Source: DATATB01 sp036268995 (lineage in GTDB: Bacteria; Planctomycetota; Planctomycetia; Pirellulales; PNKZ01). From it: 55,786 nt of DNA. The stretch's first letter is position 1, and each line of letters starts with the position of its first letter. Shown in pieces: positions 7,931 to 17,735 of this stretch. The stretch lies in contig DATATB010000195.1 of NCBI GenBank assembly GCA_036268995.1, positions 1 to 55,786 on the forward strand, given 5' to 3'. A model generated the notes under the pieces. It made no database searches and was not told where the DNA came from. It worked only from the letters and a program-made list of their open reading frames with translations. Made by a program: the position numbers and the translations under genes.

Positions 7931-8552
7931 CTTGTCGTGTTCCTTCCCTGGCACACGAAAACGAAATGACGAATTCAGTTGGGTTGCGGCATTACGCGTT
8001 CCGCTTGGCGTTGATTGAAGCGGATCGCAGCCCCCGACCTGAGGACCGGGCGTCCAGTGACCTCAATTCCCTGCCCGTCGGACACCAGCCCGCCCGGGCC
8101 AAAGCGTCCTCGCTTTGCCGAAAACCAGCCATTTAGGTTTCTTGGGTAGTATCCAGGGGTTACGGTATCGGGAATTGGATCGCATGTCGATACGAATAGG
8201 AGCCAGGAAGTTCGAGCGGCCATGTCGGTGGCGGCCGCGCTACCTGTAGATATCGGCATCCCGGACATCCCGCGGCCGGCTGCAATTGGGATTGCCAGGT
8301 CAACGCCCCGCCCCTGTGCCGGGCAGAGCAATCTTGCACAAAACGCCGAAAGCGGCGATGTTGAATTCACAAGGGCCGACTCACGGGTGTCAGCGGGCCA
8401 TGGCTTGGGCCCAATGCACGGTCGCTGCCGGCCCCCACGGTGCAATCAAGGTAGGGACCGCCGAGCAGTTTTAACAGCCAGCGGTGCCGGGCGGCGAGCT
8501 TTTTTCCATCCGCTGGAGCAAACAGGACGGAGCCTGGGGGCACTCATTCGGT
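7931..8552. other. Divergent intergenic region, no gene supported
   Basis: 622 bases between the start of the PAP2 gene and the epimerase gene. Overlapping ORFs on both strands (7975-8445 minus, 8222-8620 plus) have no recognisable domain, no good ribosome-binding site and contradict each other. Promoters for both flanking genes are expected here, but I cannot pick out a convincing -35/-10 pair. Confidence 0.5.
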
Positions 8553-9560
8553 ATGAAAATCGTCATCACGGGAATCAACGGTTTCGTCGGCTCGCACCTG
8601 GCCCGAGCCCTGGTCGCTAGCGGTCACGAAGTGACCGGCCTGGTTCGATCGAACTCTCGACTGCACCTGCTGGCTGGCTTGGACATCCGGCTGGTGCGAG
8701 GGGACGTATGCGAGCCGGAGGGATTGCCGGCGGTGGTGCGCGGCGCGGACGTGGTCTATCACGCGGCCGGGCTGACCAATGCCAGCAGCCTCGCGACTTT
8801 CATGAACGTCAACGCGCAAGGAGCGGCAAACGTGGCCGCGGCGTGCGCCGATTGCCCCACGCCCCCCACGCTGGTTCACATTTCGTCGTTGGCGGCGGCT
8901 GGGCCATCGCCGCCCGACCGGCCTCGGCAAGAGTCCGACCCGGCCGTTCCGGTTTCGCATTACGGCAAGAGCAAATTGGCCGGCGAGGCCGCTGTCCGCA
9001 AGTTTGCGGCGCGCGTGCCCACGACCATTGTGCGGCCGCCGATCGTGATCGGATTTGGCGACGACAATCTCATGGGATTCGTGCGGATGGTGTTTCGCCA
9101 CGGCATGCACCTGGTGCCCGGCTCCGTGGCTACGCCCTACTCGGTGATCCACGCCAGCGACCTGGCCTTGGGCCTGTTGCAGGCGGCACGGCTGGCTGCC
9201 CGGCTGCCGGCCGAATGCGACAACAATCAGACCGGGATTTATTACATGGCGGGCGACGAGCATCCCGGCTACGACGAATTAGGGCGGCTGATTGGCCAGG
9301 CGGTGGGACGCGAGAGCGTGCGGATCGTCTATACACCGCGCTGGCTGGCCTGGTCGATCGCCGCGGGCACCGAGGGCATCTCCCGGCTGCGAGGCAGGGC
9401 GAGCCTGATCAACATCGACAAATTACGCGATGCCACGGCCGGCGGCTGGGTGTGTTCGCCGAGCCGCGCCAAGGCCGACCTCGGATTCCGGGTGGCTGCG
9501 CCGCTGGCCGCGCGGCTGCGCGAAGTCGCGGAGCAAATGATCGCCGCCGGCGTCGTGTAG
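8553..9560 (+). CDS. NAD-dependent epimerase/dehydratase (extended SDR)
   Basis: 335 residues from ATG 8553, directly before the nucleotide-binding strand; the longer reading from 8484 adds only a non-conserved leader. Motifs are MKIVITGINGFVGSHLA (GxxGxxG), VRGDVCEPEGL, VVYHAAGL, HISSLAAAGPS (catalytic Ser) and YGKSKLAGE (Tyr-x3-Lys). The C-terminal region binds the substrate. Its pattern is closest to the 3-beta-hydroxysteroid dehydrogenase/dihydroflavonol reductase-like group of extended SDRs, which act on sugar nucleotides, sterols or polyketides. Substrate unknown. It is a single gene convergent with the malate dehydrogenase gene. Confidence 0.87.
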   Translation: MKIVITGINGFVGSHLARALVASGHEVTGLVRSNSRLHLLAGLDIRLVRGDVCEPEGLPAVVRGADVVYHAAGLTNASSLATFMNVNAQGAANVAAACADCPTPPTLVHISSLAAAGPSPPDRPRQESDPAVPVSHYGKSKLAGEAAVRKFAARVPTTIVRPPIVIGFGDDNLMGFVRMVFRHGMHLVPGSVATPYSVIHASDLALGLLQAARLAARLPAECDNNQTGIYYMAGDEHPGYDELGRLIGQAVGRESVRIVYTPRWLAWSIAAGTEGISRLRGRASLINIDKLRDATAGGWVCSPSRAKADLGFRVAAPLAARLREVAEQMIAAGVV

Positions 9561-9563
9561 ATA

Positions 9564-9590
9564 GTCCGTGGTCAGTGGTCCGTTGCAACG
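9564..9590. repeat. Second copy of a short dispersed intergenic repeat
   Basis: The 15-mer at 9564-9578 differs by one base from 5751-5765. It lies just after the epimerase stop codon, in the 120 bp gap before the convergent malate dehydrogenase gene, which is the same convergent-gene setting as the first copy. Confidence 0.5.
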
Positions 9591-9680
9591 TCGCCGAACC
9601 AATGCTCGCCGCCCACGACGTCTAGTGATCGACCGACAAACAAGCCCTTTCCGCGGAGGGAATGGATCTGCCCGCGGGCA

Positions 9681-10685
9681 TTAGCCAAACCATTCCTGCG
9701 CGAGGACGGCCTCGTATTCCAACTCCGCGACGTTGCGGTCGATTTTCGTCTGGGCGAATTCGTCGAGGAACAGGCCTTGCTCGATCTGCCACTGCTCACC
9801 GTCTTCGGTGCGCAGCGGAAAGCCGAAGATCAGGCCCTTGGGCACTCCGTAGCTGCCGTCGGAAAACACCGCCGCGCTAAATCGCTTTTCAAACGGGGTG
9901 GGCGTGTTGATGGAATGGATCGTGCCCAGAATCGCCTGGGCAGCGGTGGCCACCGGCGAACCGCCGCGGAGATGAAAAATCTCCGCGCTGCGGTGGGCCA
10001 CCGCCCGTTGCAGCGTTTCGTGCGACCACTGCACGTCGTGAATCACCTCGTGCGCCGGCCGTTTACCGATAAATGAGTTGTGAAAGTCGACATACATCAG
10101 GTCGCTGTGATTACCCCAGACGATCACGCGGTTGACCTCGCCGACGGGCACGCCCGCCTTCTGCGCAATCATGGCCGTGGCCCGCATGCGATCCAGGTGG
10201 TTGAGGGCAAACCAATGCTGCTTGGGCACATTGTGGGCCTGCGCCATGGCGATCATGCAATTGGCATTGCAGGGCGCTGCCACCACGAGGACGCGGGCGG
10301 AGGGCGACGCCCGATTGATGGCCCGGCCGTGCTCGACATAGATTTCGCCATTGGCCCGCAGCATGTCGATGCGCGAAGGCTTGGGCACGTCGCGCGGGCT
10401 GCCGGCCAGCAGCACGATCCAATCGGCATCGGCAAAGGCCTCGAGCGGATCGTCGGTGACGACGAACGAATCCAGCAACGGAAACGCGCAGTCGGTCAAC
10501 TCCATGGCCGTGGCCTGCAGCCACCGCATGCGCTCGCTGTGCTCGAGCAATCGCAGCGAAACCCGCTGGTTGGCGCCAAACATCGCGCCGGCGGCGATGC
10601 GAAACACGAGGCCGTAGCCCACGGCCCCGCCAGCGCCGCTGATCGCCACGGTAATCGCCGGCATGTCACGCGGATCGGCTGTCAT
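9681..10685 (-). CDS. mdh: Malate dehydrogenase (NAD-dependent, LDH/MDH superfamily)
   Basis: 334 residues. The Rossmann glycine motif is VAISGAGGAVGYGL. The mobile-loop region LLAGSPRDVPKPSRIDML carries the two substrate-binding Arg, NHLDRMRA holds the catalytic Asp and the third Arg, and WGNHSDLMYVD supplies the catalytic His. These resemble the cytosolic-type MDH branch (WGNHS), though PRDVPKPSR and NHLD vary from the usual PRGPGMxR and TRLD. It interconverts malate and oxaloacetate in the cytoplasm. An internal ATG at 10664 (MPAITVAISG) is an alternative start. It lies 78 bp downstream of the RND gene on the same strand; shared transcription is possible but functionally unexplained. Confidence 0.85.
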   Translation of the reverse strand: MTADPRDMPAITVAISGAGGAVGYGLVFRIAAGAMFGANQRVSLRLLEHSERMRWLQATAMELTDCAFPLLDSFVVTDDPLEAFADADWIVLLAGSPRDVPKPSRIDMLRANGEIYVEHGRAINRASPSARVLVVAAPCNANCMIAMAQAHNVPKQHWFALNHLDRMRATAMIAQKAGVPVGEVNRVIVWGNHSDLMYVDFHNSFIGKRPAHEVIHDVQWSHETLQRAVAHRSAEIFHLRGGSPVATAAQAILGTIHSINTPTPFEKRFSAAVFSDGSYGVPKGLIFGFPLRTEDGEQWQIEQGLFLDEFAQTKIDRNVAELEYEAVLAQEWFG

Positions 10686-10763
10686 AGTGCTCTAGCCCGG
10701 GACGTGGGTTGGATCAAGAAACAGACGCTCTGCGAACAACCAAGTTAAGCGACTCAGCCGGGC

Positions 10764-13700
10764 TTATGCAATTCCGGCATGGCCGATCGCCTCATGACCC
10801 GGGGCCGGCCAGCCGGCATCGGGCGTCGGCTCGGCCAGGGTTTCCGACCCGTGATGCGCGCGGGCGTCGGTTGCCGCGCCCTTCTTGTCTCGCACCAGGA
10901 GCGAATACAAGCAGGGGAGCACGAACAGCGTGGCCGGCTCGCCGGCCATCAGGCCGCCGAGGATGGCGCGGGCCAGCGGGGCGTTGGCTTCGCTGCCCCG
11001 CTCCAGGGCGAAGGCTGCCGGAATCATGGCGAAAAAGGCCGCCAAGGCAGTCATCGTCACCGGCCGCACGCGAATCGAGGCCGCCTTGCGGATGGCCTCG
11101 GTGGGCGAGAGCCCTTCGTGGCGCCGCAACTCTTGGGCAAAGTCGGTCATCAGCACCGTGTTGGCCACCTTGATGCCCACGACAAACACAATGCCCAGCA
11201 GCGACTGGACGTTCAGCGCCGTGCCGGTGAAGTACAGGGTCGGCAGCACGCCGCCCAGCGAAATCGGGACCACCAACATCACGGTCAGCGGCACGATCCA
11301 GGAGCGGTCGAGCCCGACCATCAGGAAGTACATCAGCGCGCTAGCCAAGAGCAGGCCGCCACCCAGGCTATGGAACGTGTCCTGCATGCGGGAGTATTCG
11401 CCCGTCATCACGATCTGCGAGCCGGGCAAGAGCTTGTGCTCTTTGGAGCGCGGATCGAACGTCTTCCAACCGCCGTCGGCGTTCTTTTCGCCGTACTTGT
11501 TCAGCACCAGCGCGACGTCGTCGGCGATATGCCCCAAGTCGCGGCCTTCGGTGTTCAGCGTCAGATCGATCGTGGGCTGGATGTTCGAGTGCGTGATTTC
11601 CGTGGGCACCGTCGTGCGGGTGATCGTGGCCACCGAGCGCAGCGGCACCGGGGCCTTCTGGTTGGGACCGGTGATCGAGACGTCCAGCAGCGTGTCGATC
11701 GTCTTGATGTCGCTTTCCGGATATTGCACGCCCACGAAGTACTGGTTGTGCGTGACCGGGTCGATCCAGAAATTGTGCTTGTTGAACGAGATGCTGGAAT
11801 TGCAGGCCGAGACGACGTTGCGCATCACGTCTTCTTGCGTCAGGCCCAATTCGGCGGCCTTGGCGCGATCCACGCTGATCATGAATTGCGGGTAGTTCAT
11901 ACGCTGCAAGACGCGAGCATCGACCACGCCGGGAATCTGCACCACGTCGCGCTTGATGCGCTCGGCCACGTCGTCGGCCAGTTGCTGCTTTTTGCCGGTG
12001 ACGCGAATGTTCAAAGGCGACGCCTTGCCTTCATTGAGCGCCCCGCGGACCATGCCACCCGAGTCGAACGAGAACTCGATTTCGGCCAGCCGTGGATTCT
12101 CGGCAAATTTCTTGCGGAGCATGCTCACGTATTCCTGGGCCGAATGGGTGCGATGCTCGTGCAACTGCACCTTGACCATGCCGTCCATCGGGCCCGAATT
12201 GGGCGTGTAAGCGGCCGACCAGTCGGGCGTTACGCCCATCTCCGACACGATGATTTCCAGATCGTGCTCGGGAATGACCTTGCGGATCTCGCCCTCGACC
12301 TCGCCGATGGCCTGTTCGGTCAGCTCGATGCGCGTGCCGCTGGGCGCGCGAACCGCAATTTCGAACGAGCCGGCGTCGACCTCGGGGAAAAACTCGCGGC
12401 GCAAATTCGGCCCGATGATGATCAGCGCGCCGAACAAGAGCGCGAACGCCACCACCACGGTGGGCACGCGATGCCGCAGAACAAAATTCAGCCCGCGCAC
12501 GTACCAGGCGATGCCGCGGTCGATCAAGGCTTCCCACTTGCGGAAGGCGACGGCCACCGGGTTGCGCGACACGTGCCCGTGGCCCGCGTCGTGACCCTTG
12601 AGCAGCAGCGCACTAAACGACGGCACGAGCGACCGCGACAACAGATACGCCGCAATCATCGCAAAGGCCACGGCCATGGCCATCGGCCCGAACAAGAACT
12701 GGCCCATGCCGGGCATGAGCGCCAAGGGAGCGAGCACCAGGAACGTACACAAGGTCGAGACCAACTCGGGCATGGCGACTTCGCTGGCGCCCAAGAACGC
12801 GGCCTCTTCCGCCTGCGCGCCCAGGCCCAAATGCCGATGCGTGTTTTCCAGGCAAATGATCGCGCTATCCACCAGCGGGCCGATGGCCAGTGCCAGGCCG
12901 GCCAGCGTCATCACGTTGATGGTTTGTCCGCAATAGGACAAGCAGGCGACGGCGGCCAGCACCGACAGCGGGATCGTCGTCACGGCGATCAGCGTCATCC
13001 GCCACTGGCCCAGGAAGATCAGAATCACGAGCGAGCAGAGGATGGCGCCCAACGCGCCTTCTTGGGCCAGGGCCGCGATCGACGTGCGCACGTAAACCGA
13101 CTGGTCCATGACCAGGTTCAGGTTGATGTCCGATTTGCTGAGCCGGGCCTGCATGCCCGGCAGCGCCTTGCGGAGATTGCCCACGACGGTCATGGTGCTG
13201 GCGCCCAGTTGGCGATACACCGGCACGTACACCTGCCGGCGGCCGTTGACGCGCACCACGTTGGTCTGGATGAAGGCCGAATCGCTGGGCGTTGCCACGT
13301 CGCGCATGTAGGCCGCGTTGCCCTGCATGCTGCGCAGCGGGATATCGCCCATCTTGTCGACGAAATCGAACATCGAGTTCGAGTTCACCGCGTAGTCGTA
13401 CTGCCCCAGCTTGACGCTGCCGGTCGGCAGAAACACGTTGTAATTGTCCATCGCGTGCATGATGTCCGTGGGCGCCAGCCCACGGGCCTGCATCTTGATG
13501 CGGTCCAGATAGAGCATCACGGCGCGGATCTTGCCGCCATAGACCACCGGCGCCACGGCGCCCGGCTGGGCCATGATGAAGTTGCGCAGCTCGTAGCGCG
13601 CGACGTCGTACAGCACCTGCTCCGGCTCGTTCTTGCTATCCAGCGCGACGAGGCACACGGGCACGGTGCTCGTGGGATCGAAGGGCAGCACGACCGGCGG

Positions 13701-14084
13701 CAGCGTTCCTGGCGGCAGGTTGGGAATGGCCGCCAAGGCCAGCGAGTTGACCTGCGTGAGCGCGCCGTTGGGATCGACGCTGGTCTGGAAATAATTGCGG
13801 ATGATGCTCGCGCCGACGATCGAACGCGATTCCTGCCGCAACAGGCCGTTGGCCTGCCCCGTCCAGCGCTCCATGCGGTTGGTGATGTCCTTTTCGATGC
13901 CTTCGGCCGGCATGCCGCCGTAGAAGGTCAGCACCTGCACGGCCGGGGCTTTGAACACCGGCAAAATGTCGATGGGGATGGAGCCCCTGCCGAAAAAGGT
14001 CAGCGACCCCAGCAGGACAATCGCCAGCGCCATCACCGTGACGCCGTAAGGATTTTTCAACGAGGCACGGATCAGGCCATTCAT
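10764..14084 (-). CDS. RND efflux permease (HAE-like), system 1
   Basis: 1106 residues, full length for an RND inner-membrane pump: TM1 (NPYGVTVMALAIVLLG), a first periplasmic porter region, six TM helices, a second porter region and six more helices. TM4 reads GLALAIGPLVDSAIICLEN: one Asp (about residue 406) is kept, while the usual second Asp is Ser. TM10 reads VVGIKVANTVLMTDF, where AcrB has the relay Lys. This pattern belongs to the VxN(S/T)V subgroup of RND pumps. It acts as the proton-driven pump of a tripartite complex with the MFP and the two OEPs encoded upstream on the same strand. Strongly similar to the frameshifted gene at 21814-25091. Substrate unknown. Confidence 0.92.
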   Translation of the reverse strand: MNGLIRASLKNPYGVTVMALAIVLLGSLTFFGRGSIPIDILPVFKAPAVQVLTFYGGMPAEGIEKDITNRMERWTGQANGLLRQESRSIVGASIIRNYFQTSVDPNGALTQVNSLALAAIPNLPPGTLPPVVLPFDPTSTVPVCLVALDSKNEPEQVLYDVARYELRNFIMAQPGAVAPVVYGGKIRAVMLYLDRIKMQARGLAPTDIMHAMDNYNVFLPTGSVKLGQYDYAVNSNSMFDFVDKMGDIPLRSMQGNAAYMRDVATPSDSAFIQTNVVRVNGRRQVYVPVYRQLGASTMTVVGNLRKALPGMQARLSKSDINLNLVMDQSVYVRTSIAALAQEGALGAILCSLVILIFLGQWRMTLIAVTTIPLSVLAAVACLSYCGQTINVMTLAGLALAIGPLVDSAIICLENTHRHLGLGAQAEEAAFLGASEVAMPELVSTLCTFLVLAPLALMPGMGQFLFGPMAMAVAFAMIAAYLLSRSLVPSFSALLLKGHDAGHGHVSRNPVAVAFRKWEALIDRGIAWYVRGLNFVLRHRVPTVVVAFALLFGALIIIGPNLRREFFPEVDAGSFEIAVRAPSGTRIELTEQAIGEVEGEIRKVIPEHDLEIIVSEMGVTPDWSAAYTPNSGPMDGMVKVQLHEHRTHSAQEYVSMLRKKFAENPRLAEIEFSFDSGGMVRGALNEGKASPLNIRVTGKKQQLADDVAERIKRDVVQIPGVVDARVLQRMNYPQFMISVDRAKAAELGLTQEDVMRNVVSACNSSISFNKHNFWIDPVTHNQYFVGVQYPESDIKTIDTLLDVSITGPNQKAPVPLRSVATITRTTVPTEITHSNIQPTIDLTLNTEGRDLGHIADDVALVLNKYGEKNADGGWKTFDPRSKEHKLLPGSQIVMTGEYSRMQDTFHSLGGGLLLASALMYFLMVGLDRSWIVPLTVMLVVPISLGGVLPTLYFTGTALNVQSLLGIVFVVGIKVANTVLMTDFAQELRRHEGLSPTEAIRKAASIRVRPVTMTALAAFFAMIPAAFALERGSEANAPLARAILGGLMAGEPATLFVLPCLYSLLVRDKKGAATDARAHHGSETLAEPTPDAGWPAPGHEAIGHAGIA

Positions 14085-14303
14085 GGCTGGGGGTCTCTAT
14101 GCTTTCTCGCCACTATAGCGGACGAATGTGTCGCTGGCCGCTCGCGCGCCGCCAAATCCGCCATTGGAAGGCGGAGCACAGCTTGGCGGCAGAGGATGAT
14201 TTGAGGACACAATCAGGAGGGAATGTAACCGTCTTCAGAACCAGGCCCGCGTCGGCGGCGGTTAAGCCGGCGCCAGCCAATCAATGTTTCAAAATACTCT
14301 GGG

Positions 14304-15692
14304 CTAGTGCCCGTGCCCCAGCGCTTCCATTGCATGGCTGGCAGTGGCCGTGACGCCGACGCCGTCAGACAGGCTGCCCGGGGGACGCATGACGACTTCG
14401 TCGCTGGGGTTCAGCCCGCTCACGACCTCGGCCAGCGTGCCGTTATCCGCACCGATGACCACCGGCTTCAACCGGACCACACCGCGCTCGACAACGAATA
14501 CCTGCGCCTTGCTGTCTTCGATATTTCCCACGAAACACGCCGACGGGATCGTGACGCCGCCGTGCGCGGGTTCCAGCTCGATCTCGACGCGGCCGTACAT
14601 GGCGTCGCGGACCAGGCCCTTGGGATTCGGCAAATCGATTTCAATCCGCATGGTGCGGGTGTCCAAGTCTTCGCTTTCGGCGATCCGCGACACGCGTCCC
14701 TTGAAGGGGACGCGCGGCAACGCGTCGAAGCGAATCGTGGCCGGATCTCCAGTTTGGCAAAACGGAACCTCGCGGTCGGGAATCTGCACGACGATCCGCA
14801 TCAAATCCGTGCGCTCGACGGTCAACAGCGGAACCTGGCCGCCTTGATCCGGAGCCCGAATGAACGCGCCGCGATGGTAATTGCGGTGCGTGATCACGCC
14901 GTCGTAGGGAGAAGTAATCTGCGTATAGGAGACCATCACCTCGGCTTTGCCCACGGTCGCCTCGGCCACGCGGACCTTGGCTTTGGACACCAGCAGGTCG
15001 GCACGTGCCGATTCGACGCGAGCCTCGGCGGCGGCCACCTGTTGCTGCGCGGTCAGCACCGCGCTATGGGCGGCCCGATCGGCGGCGTCGGCCGCGTGCA
15101 GTTGGTCGAGCTTTTCGTCCACCAGCCGCTCTTCGACGGCGGCGCTCTCGTGCAGCTCGCGAATGCGGCGATATTGCTTGTCGCGAAAGCTGCGCTCCGC
15201 ATCGCAGCGCTGCAAGTCGGCTTCGGTCTGGGCCACGTACGCTTGGGCCGCGTTCTTTTCGGCCACGGCGCTATCGATGCGGGCCTTCATCTGCGCGACC
15301 TCGGAGGTCGCCTGGTCGAGCGCCGCCTTGGCCAGCTCGTATTCCTTGGTCAGTTCCGGAATGTCGATCTTGGCCAGCAATTCGCCGCGCTTGACGCGCG
15401 ATCCGATGTCCACGTTCTGCGCTTCCAGAAACCCGGACACCTTGGCATACAAGTCGGCTTCCTCGTAAGAGTGAGCCGAGCCAGGCTGAACCGTGACGTG
15501 GGCCATGCCGCCGGCATGGGGATGGACCGTTTCGACCCGCGTTTGCGATTCCGATTCTTGCGCTTCGCCCTCGCGAGACTCGCCCTGTTCGGCATGAGTA
15601 TCGAGGAGCATCGAGCCTAGGCCCAAGGTGCCCAGCACGACGACTGCTATGCCTACGAACATTCCCAACTTGGTGCGCTTCGAAACGCTCAT
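14304..15692 (-). CDS. Membrane fusion protein (periplasmic adaptor), system 1
   Basis: 462 residues from ATG 15692, which has AAGGAG about 8 bases upstream; the reading from 15815 adds a non-conserved leader. An N-terminal membrane anchor (GMFVGIAVVVLGTLGLGSML) is followed by the lipoyl half-motif (YAKVSGFLEAQNVDIGSRVKRGELLAKID), a long Ala/Glu/Gln-rich coiled-coil hairpin (about 130-270), the second lipoyl half (VMVSYTQITSPYDGVITHRNY) and beta-barrel/MP domains. It bridges the RND pump and the outer-membrane channel. The RND gene follows after 219 bp. Confidence 0.9.
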   Translation of the reverse strand: MSVSKRTKLGMFVGIAVVVLGTLGLGSMLLDTHAEQGESREGEAQESESQTRVETVHPHAGGMAHVTVQPGSAHSYEEADLYAKVSGFLEAQNVDIGSRVKRGELLAKIDIPELTKEYELAKAALDQATSEVAQMKARIDSAVAEKNAAQAYVAQTEADLQRCDAERSFRDKQYRRIRELHESAAVEERLVDEKLDQLHAADAADRAAHSAVLTAQQQVAAAEARVESARADLLVSKAKVRVAEATVGKAEVMVSYTQITSPYDGVITHRNYHRGAFIRAPDQGGQVPLLTVERTDLMRIVVQIPDREVPFCQTGDPATIRFDALPRVPFKGRVSRIAESEDLDTRTMRIEIDLPNPKGLVRDAMYGRVEIELEPAHGGVTIPSACFVGNIEDSKAQVFVVERGVVRLKPVVIGADNGTLAEVVSGLNPSDEVVMRPPGSLSDGVGVTATASHAMEALGHGH

Positions 15693-16004
15693 TCCGCGCT
15701 CCTTGGTCCGACTGAAGTGCATGCCCGAAAAAAGCATAGCACTTACGCAATATACTGGAGTACGCAATTGACGCGATATGAGTTTATCGATTTTCGCGGT
15801 CAGCACTTCCGGCATATCCCCACTGATTGGGAGTGCCAGCGGCAGAACAATTGCGAACTGTTAATAATTCGCCGAATTAGATTACAACGCCGTTAGCTTG
15901 GGGCGTGCTTTCCTCACGCGACAAAATGCCACAAGCCTTAATGATGCGCCAAGAGGGGCGCTGGTGAGGGTCGTTTGGACGCTGGTTTCTTCGGGGGCCG
16001 TGCG
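15693..16004. other. Gap inside the system-1 efflux gene set
   Basis: 312 bases between the MFP start and the end of the OEP gene upstream of it. It is locally AT-richer around 15735-15790 and 15855-15895, which could house a separate minus-strand promoter for MFP-RND, but I see no reliable -35/-10 pair. No ORF is supported. Confidence 0.4.
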
Positions 16005-17660
16005 TCAGGGTTGCGGCGCTTGGGCTGGCGGCGGTTGGTTCGCATCGAGCACGTTTTGGGGAGGCAGTTGCTCACGCAACGTGTCGCCTGCGTTGAACGG
16101 CGGCTGGCCCATGGCGACGAACAACTCGAACTGAGCTTCGTTGTCGCCGATGAACGCTTGCACGAGACCGGTGCGCGCCGTCACCAGCAGCCGTGCGCTG
16201 TTGAGCACTTCGATCGGCAGCGCTTCGAACGCCAATAGCCGTTGATAGTCTTCGCGAAATGCCGCTTCGGCTTCGACCAGTCGCCGCAAGGAGACGCGGA
16301 CCTCGTTGCGCTGGCCCAGCGCATAGCCGTAAGCCTCGGTCACCTCGCGCCGCACTTGATTGACGACGCGGACGCGGTCGTAAATCGACTGGTCGAGTTG
16401 CGAGCGCCGGCGATTGACCAGCGAGATATTTCCGGCGCCCATGTTTTGCAAGGTCCAGACCGCCATCGCGTCGAGATCCGTGCGGTTGTACACGGCCGTG
16501 AAAGGGGCCGCCGACGAAGCGCCGTTCGGGAAATTTCCGGTGCCGCCAAAACCGCCCGCGCTATAGCCGGCCGTGACCAGCGGCAGCAGCGGGCGCGCTT
16601 GCTCCTGGCGAACGCGCGTGCGGCTCTCGGCAATCGCCAAATTGCGTGCTCCCAACTCCGGGCGATAGCGCAGCGCTACTTGGATCAAATCGGACAGCGG
16701 CCGCTCGATGTCCACGATGTTGAATGTCCGCAGCGCGCCGCCGGGCGTTTTCAACCGCGTGCTGGGATCGAGGTGCAGCAGCCTGGCTAGCGCCGCTGAG
16801 CTGACCGCCAACGTTTCCTCGGCGCCTTGCAGGTCCACGAGCAGCAAATAGCCCTCGGCCGCCGCGCGATTGGCGTCGCCCTGGCGACCCTGACCGGTCT
16901 GGGCGTAGGCCGCCGTGGTGTCGACCACCTGTTGCAAGTTGGTCCGCGACAGGTGGTACGCTTCCACCTGAGTTTCCGCAGCCAACAGGTCGAAATAGGC
17001 GGTCGTCGTGTCGAGCAAGACACTGTTGCTCGTGGCCGTAGCTTCATAGCGCATCACGGCCGTCTGCTGCCGCAATGCCAAGGGATTGAACAGCCCGTCG
17101 GCGAAGGGGACGAAAAACTGCACCATGGGCACCGAGTTGCTCTCGGCCGCCACGGTACGGGCACCGCCGCCAAAGTAGAGCGAGGTTTCGCTCAACCGGC
17201 GGAGCTGGCCGAACGAGGAGATGAAGGCTCCCGAATGCTGATGGAGCATCCCGCCGGCGTTCAGATTGGGAAACCAGATCAAGGCGGCTTGGCGCTGCGC
17301 CACTTCGGCCTGGACAATGGCCATCCGCGCCATGTTGATGGTCGGGTTCTGCACACCCGCCAAGCGCCAAGCCGTTTGCAGGTCGATCGTCAGCAAGTCG
17401 CCCTCGACCGGCACTACCGCGTCGGCATTGGGCGGCGCTACGCTTTCTGTAGGCTGCGCGCCCGCCGCACCGAGCTCGGGACGAATCGAGGGCTCTTGGC
17501 GGCCGGCCGCTTGTGCGTCTCGTAGCTGCAGGGGCGCGGGCTCGACGGCAGCCAGCCGGCTATCGACCGCCAAAGCCAGAAGTGCAACCAGGCAAAACTT
17601 CACGATCGATTGTGTATGTCGCCGGCTGGCGCTACGGGTCATGTTTATTAATCTTCGCAT
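16005..17660 (-). CDS. TolC-family outer membrane efflux protein (OEP), copy B
   Basis: 551 residues. A signal peptide (about residues 18-37) and a linker are followed by two OEP repeats. Typical marks are WRLAGVQNPTINMARMAIVQAEVAQRQA, YFDLLAAETQVEAYHLSRTNLQQVVD and a C-terminal region ending in FELFVAMGQPP, then a Pro-rich tail. It forms the outer-membrane/periplasmic channel of a tripartite pump. ATG 17642 (MTRSASRR) is a shorter start option. It lies 75 bp downstream of the related OEP copy A, and both precede the MFP and RND genes. Two OEP genes for one pump is unusual; one may serve the system-2 pump, which lacks its own. Confidence 0.88.
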   Translation of the reverse strand: MRRLINMTRSASRRHTQSIVKFCLVALLALAVDSRLAAVEPAPLQLRDAQAAGRQEPSIRPELGAAGAQPTESVAPPNADAVVPVEGDLLTIDLQTAWRLAGVQNPTINMARMAIVQAEVAQRQAALIWFPNLNAGGMLHQHSGAFISSFGQLRRLSETSLYFGGGARTVAAESNSVPMVQFFVPFADGLFNPLALRQQTAVMRYEATATSNSVLLDTTTAYFDLLAAETQVEAYHLSRTNLQQVVDTTAAYAQTGQGRQGDANRAAAEGYLLLVDLQGAEETLAVSSAALARLLHLDPSTRLKTPGGALRTFNIVDIERPLSDLIQVALRYRPELGARNLAIAESRTRVRQEQARPLLPLVTAGYSAGGFGGTGNFPNGASSAAPFTAVYNRTDLDAMAVWTLQNMGAGNISLVNRRRSQLDQSIYDRVRVVNQVRREVTEAYGYALGQRNEVRVSLRRLVEAEAAFREDYQRLLAFEALPIEVLNSARLLVTARTGLVQAFIGDNEAQFELFVAMGQPPFNAGDTLREQLPPQNVLDANQPPPAQAPQP

Positions 17661-17735
17661 AAATCACATTCTCGACGCACGCGTTGATTGCCCCGGGCAA
17701 GACCAGGCCATTGCGATGGACGCAACTCGTCCCTC

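Noticed and set aside
7975..8445. 156-residue minus-strand ORF between the PAP2 and epimerase genes
   Set aside because: No signal, no domain, no ribosome-binding site; overlaps an equally open ORF on the other strand.
10779..14204. 1141-residue plus-strand ORF
   Set aside because: It is the mirror of the RND gene on the minus strand; composition is rich in Arg, His and Gln with no domain.
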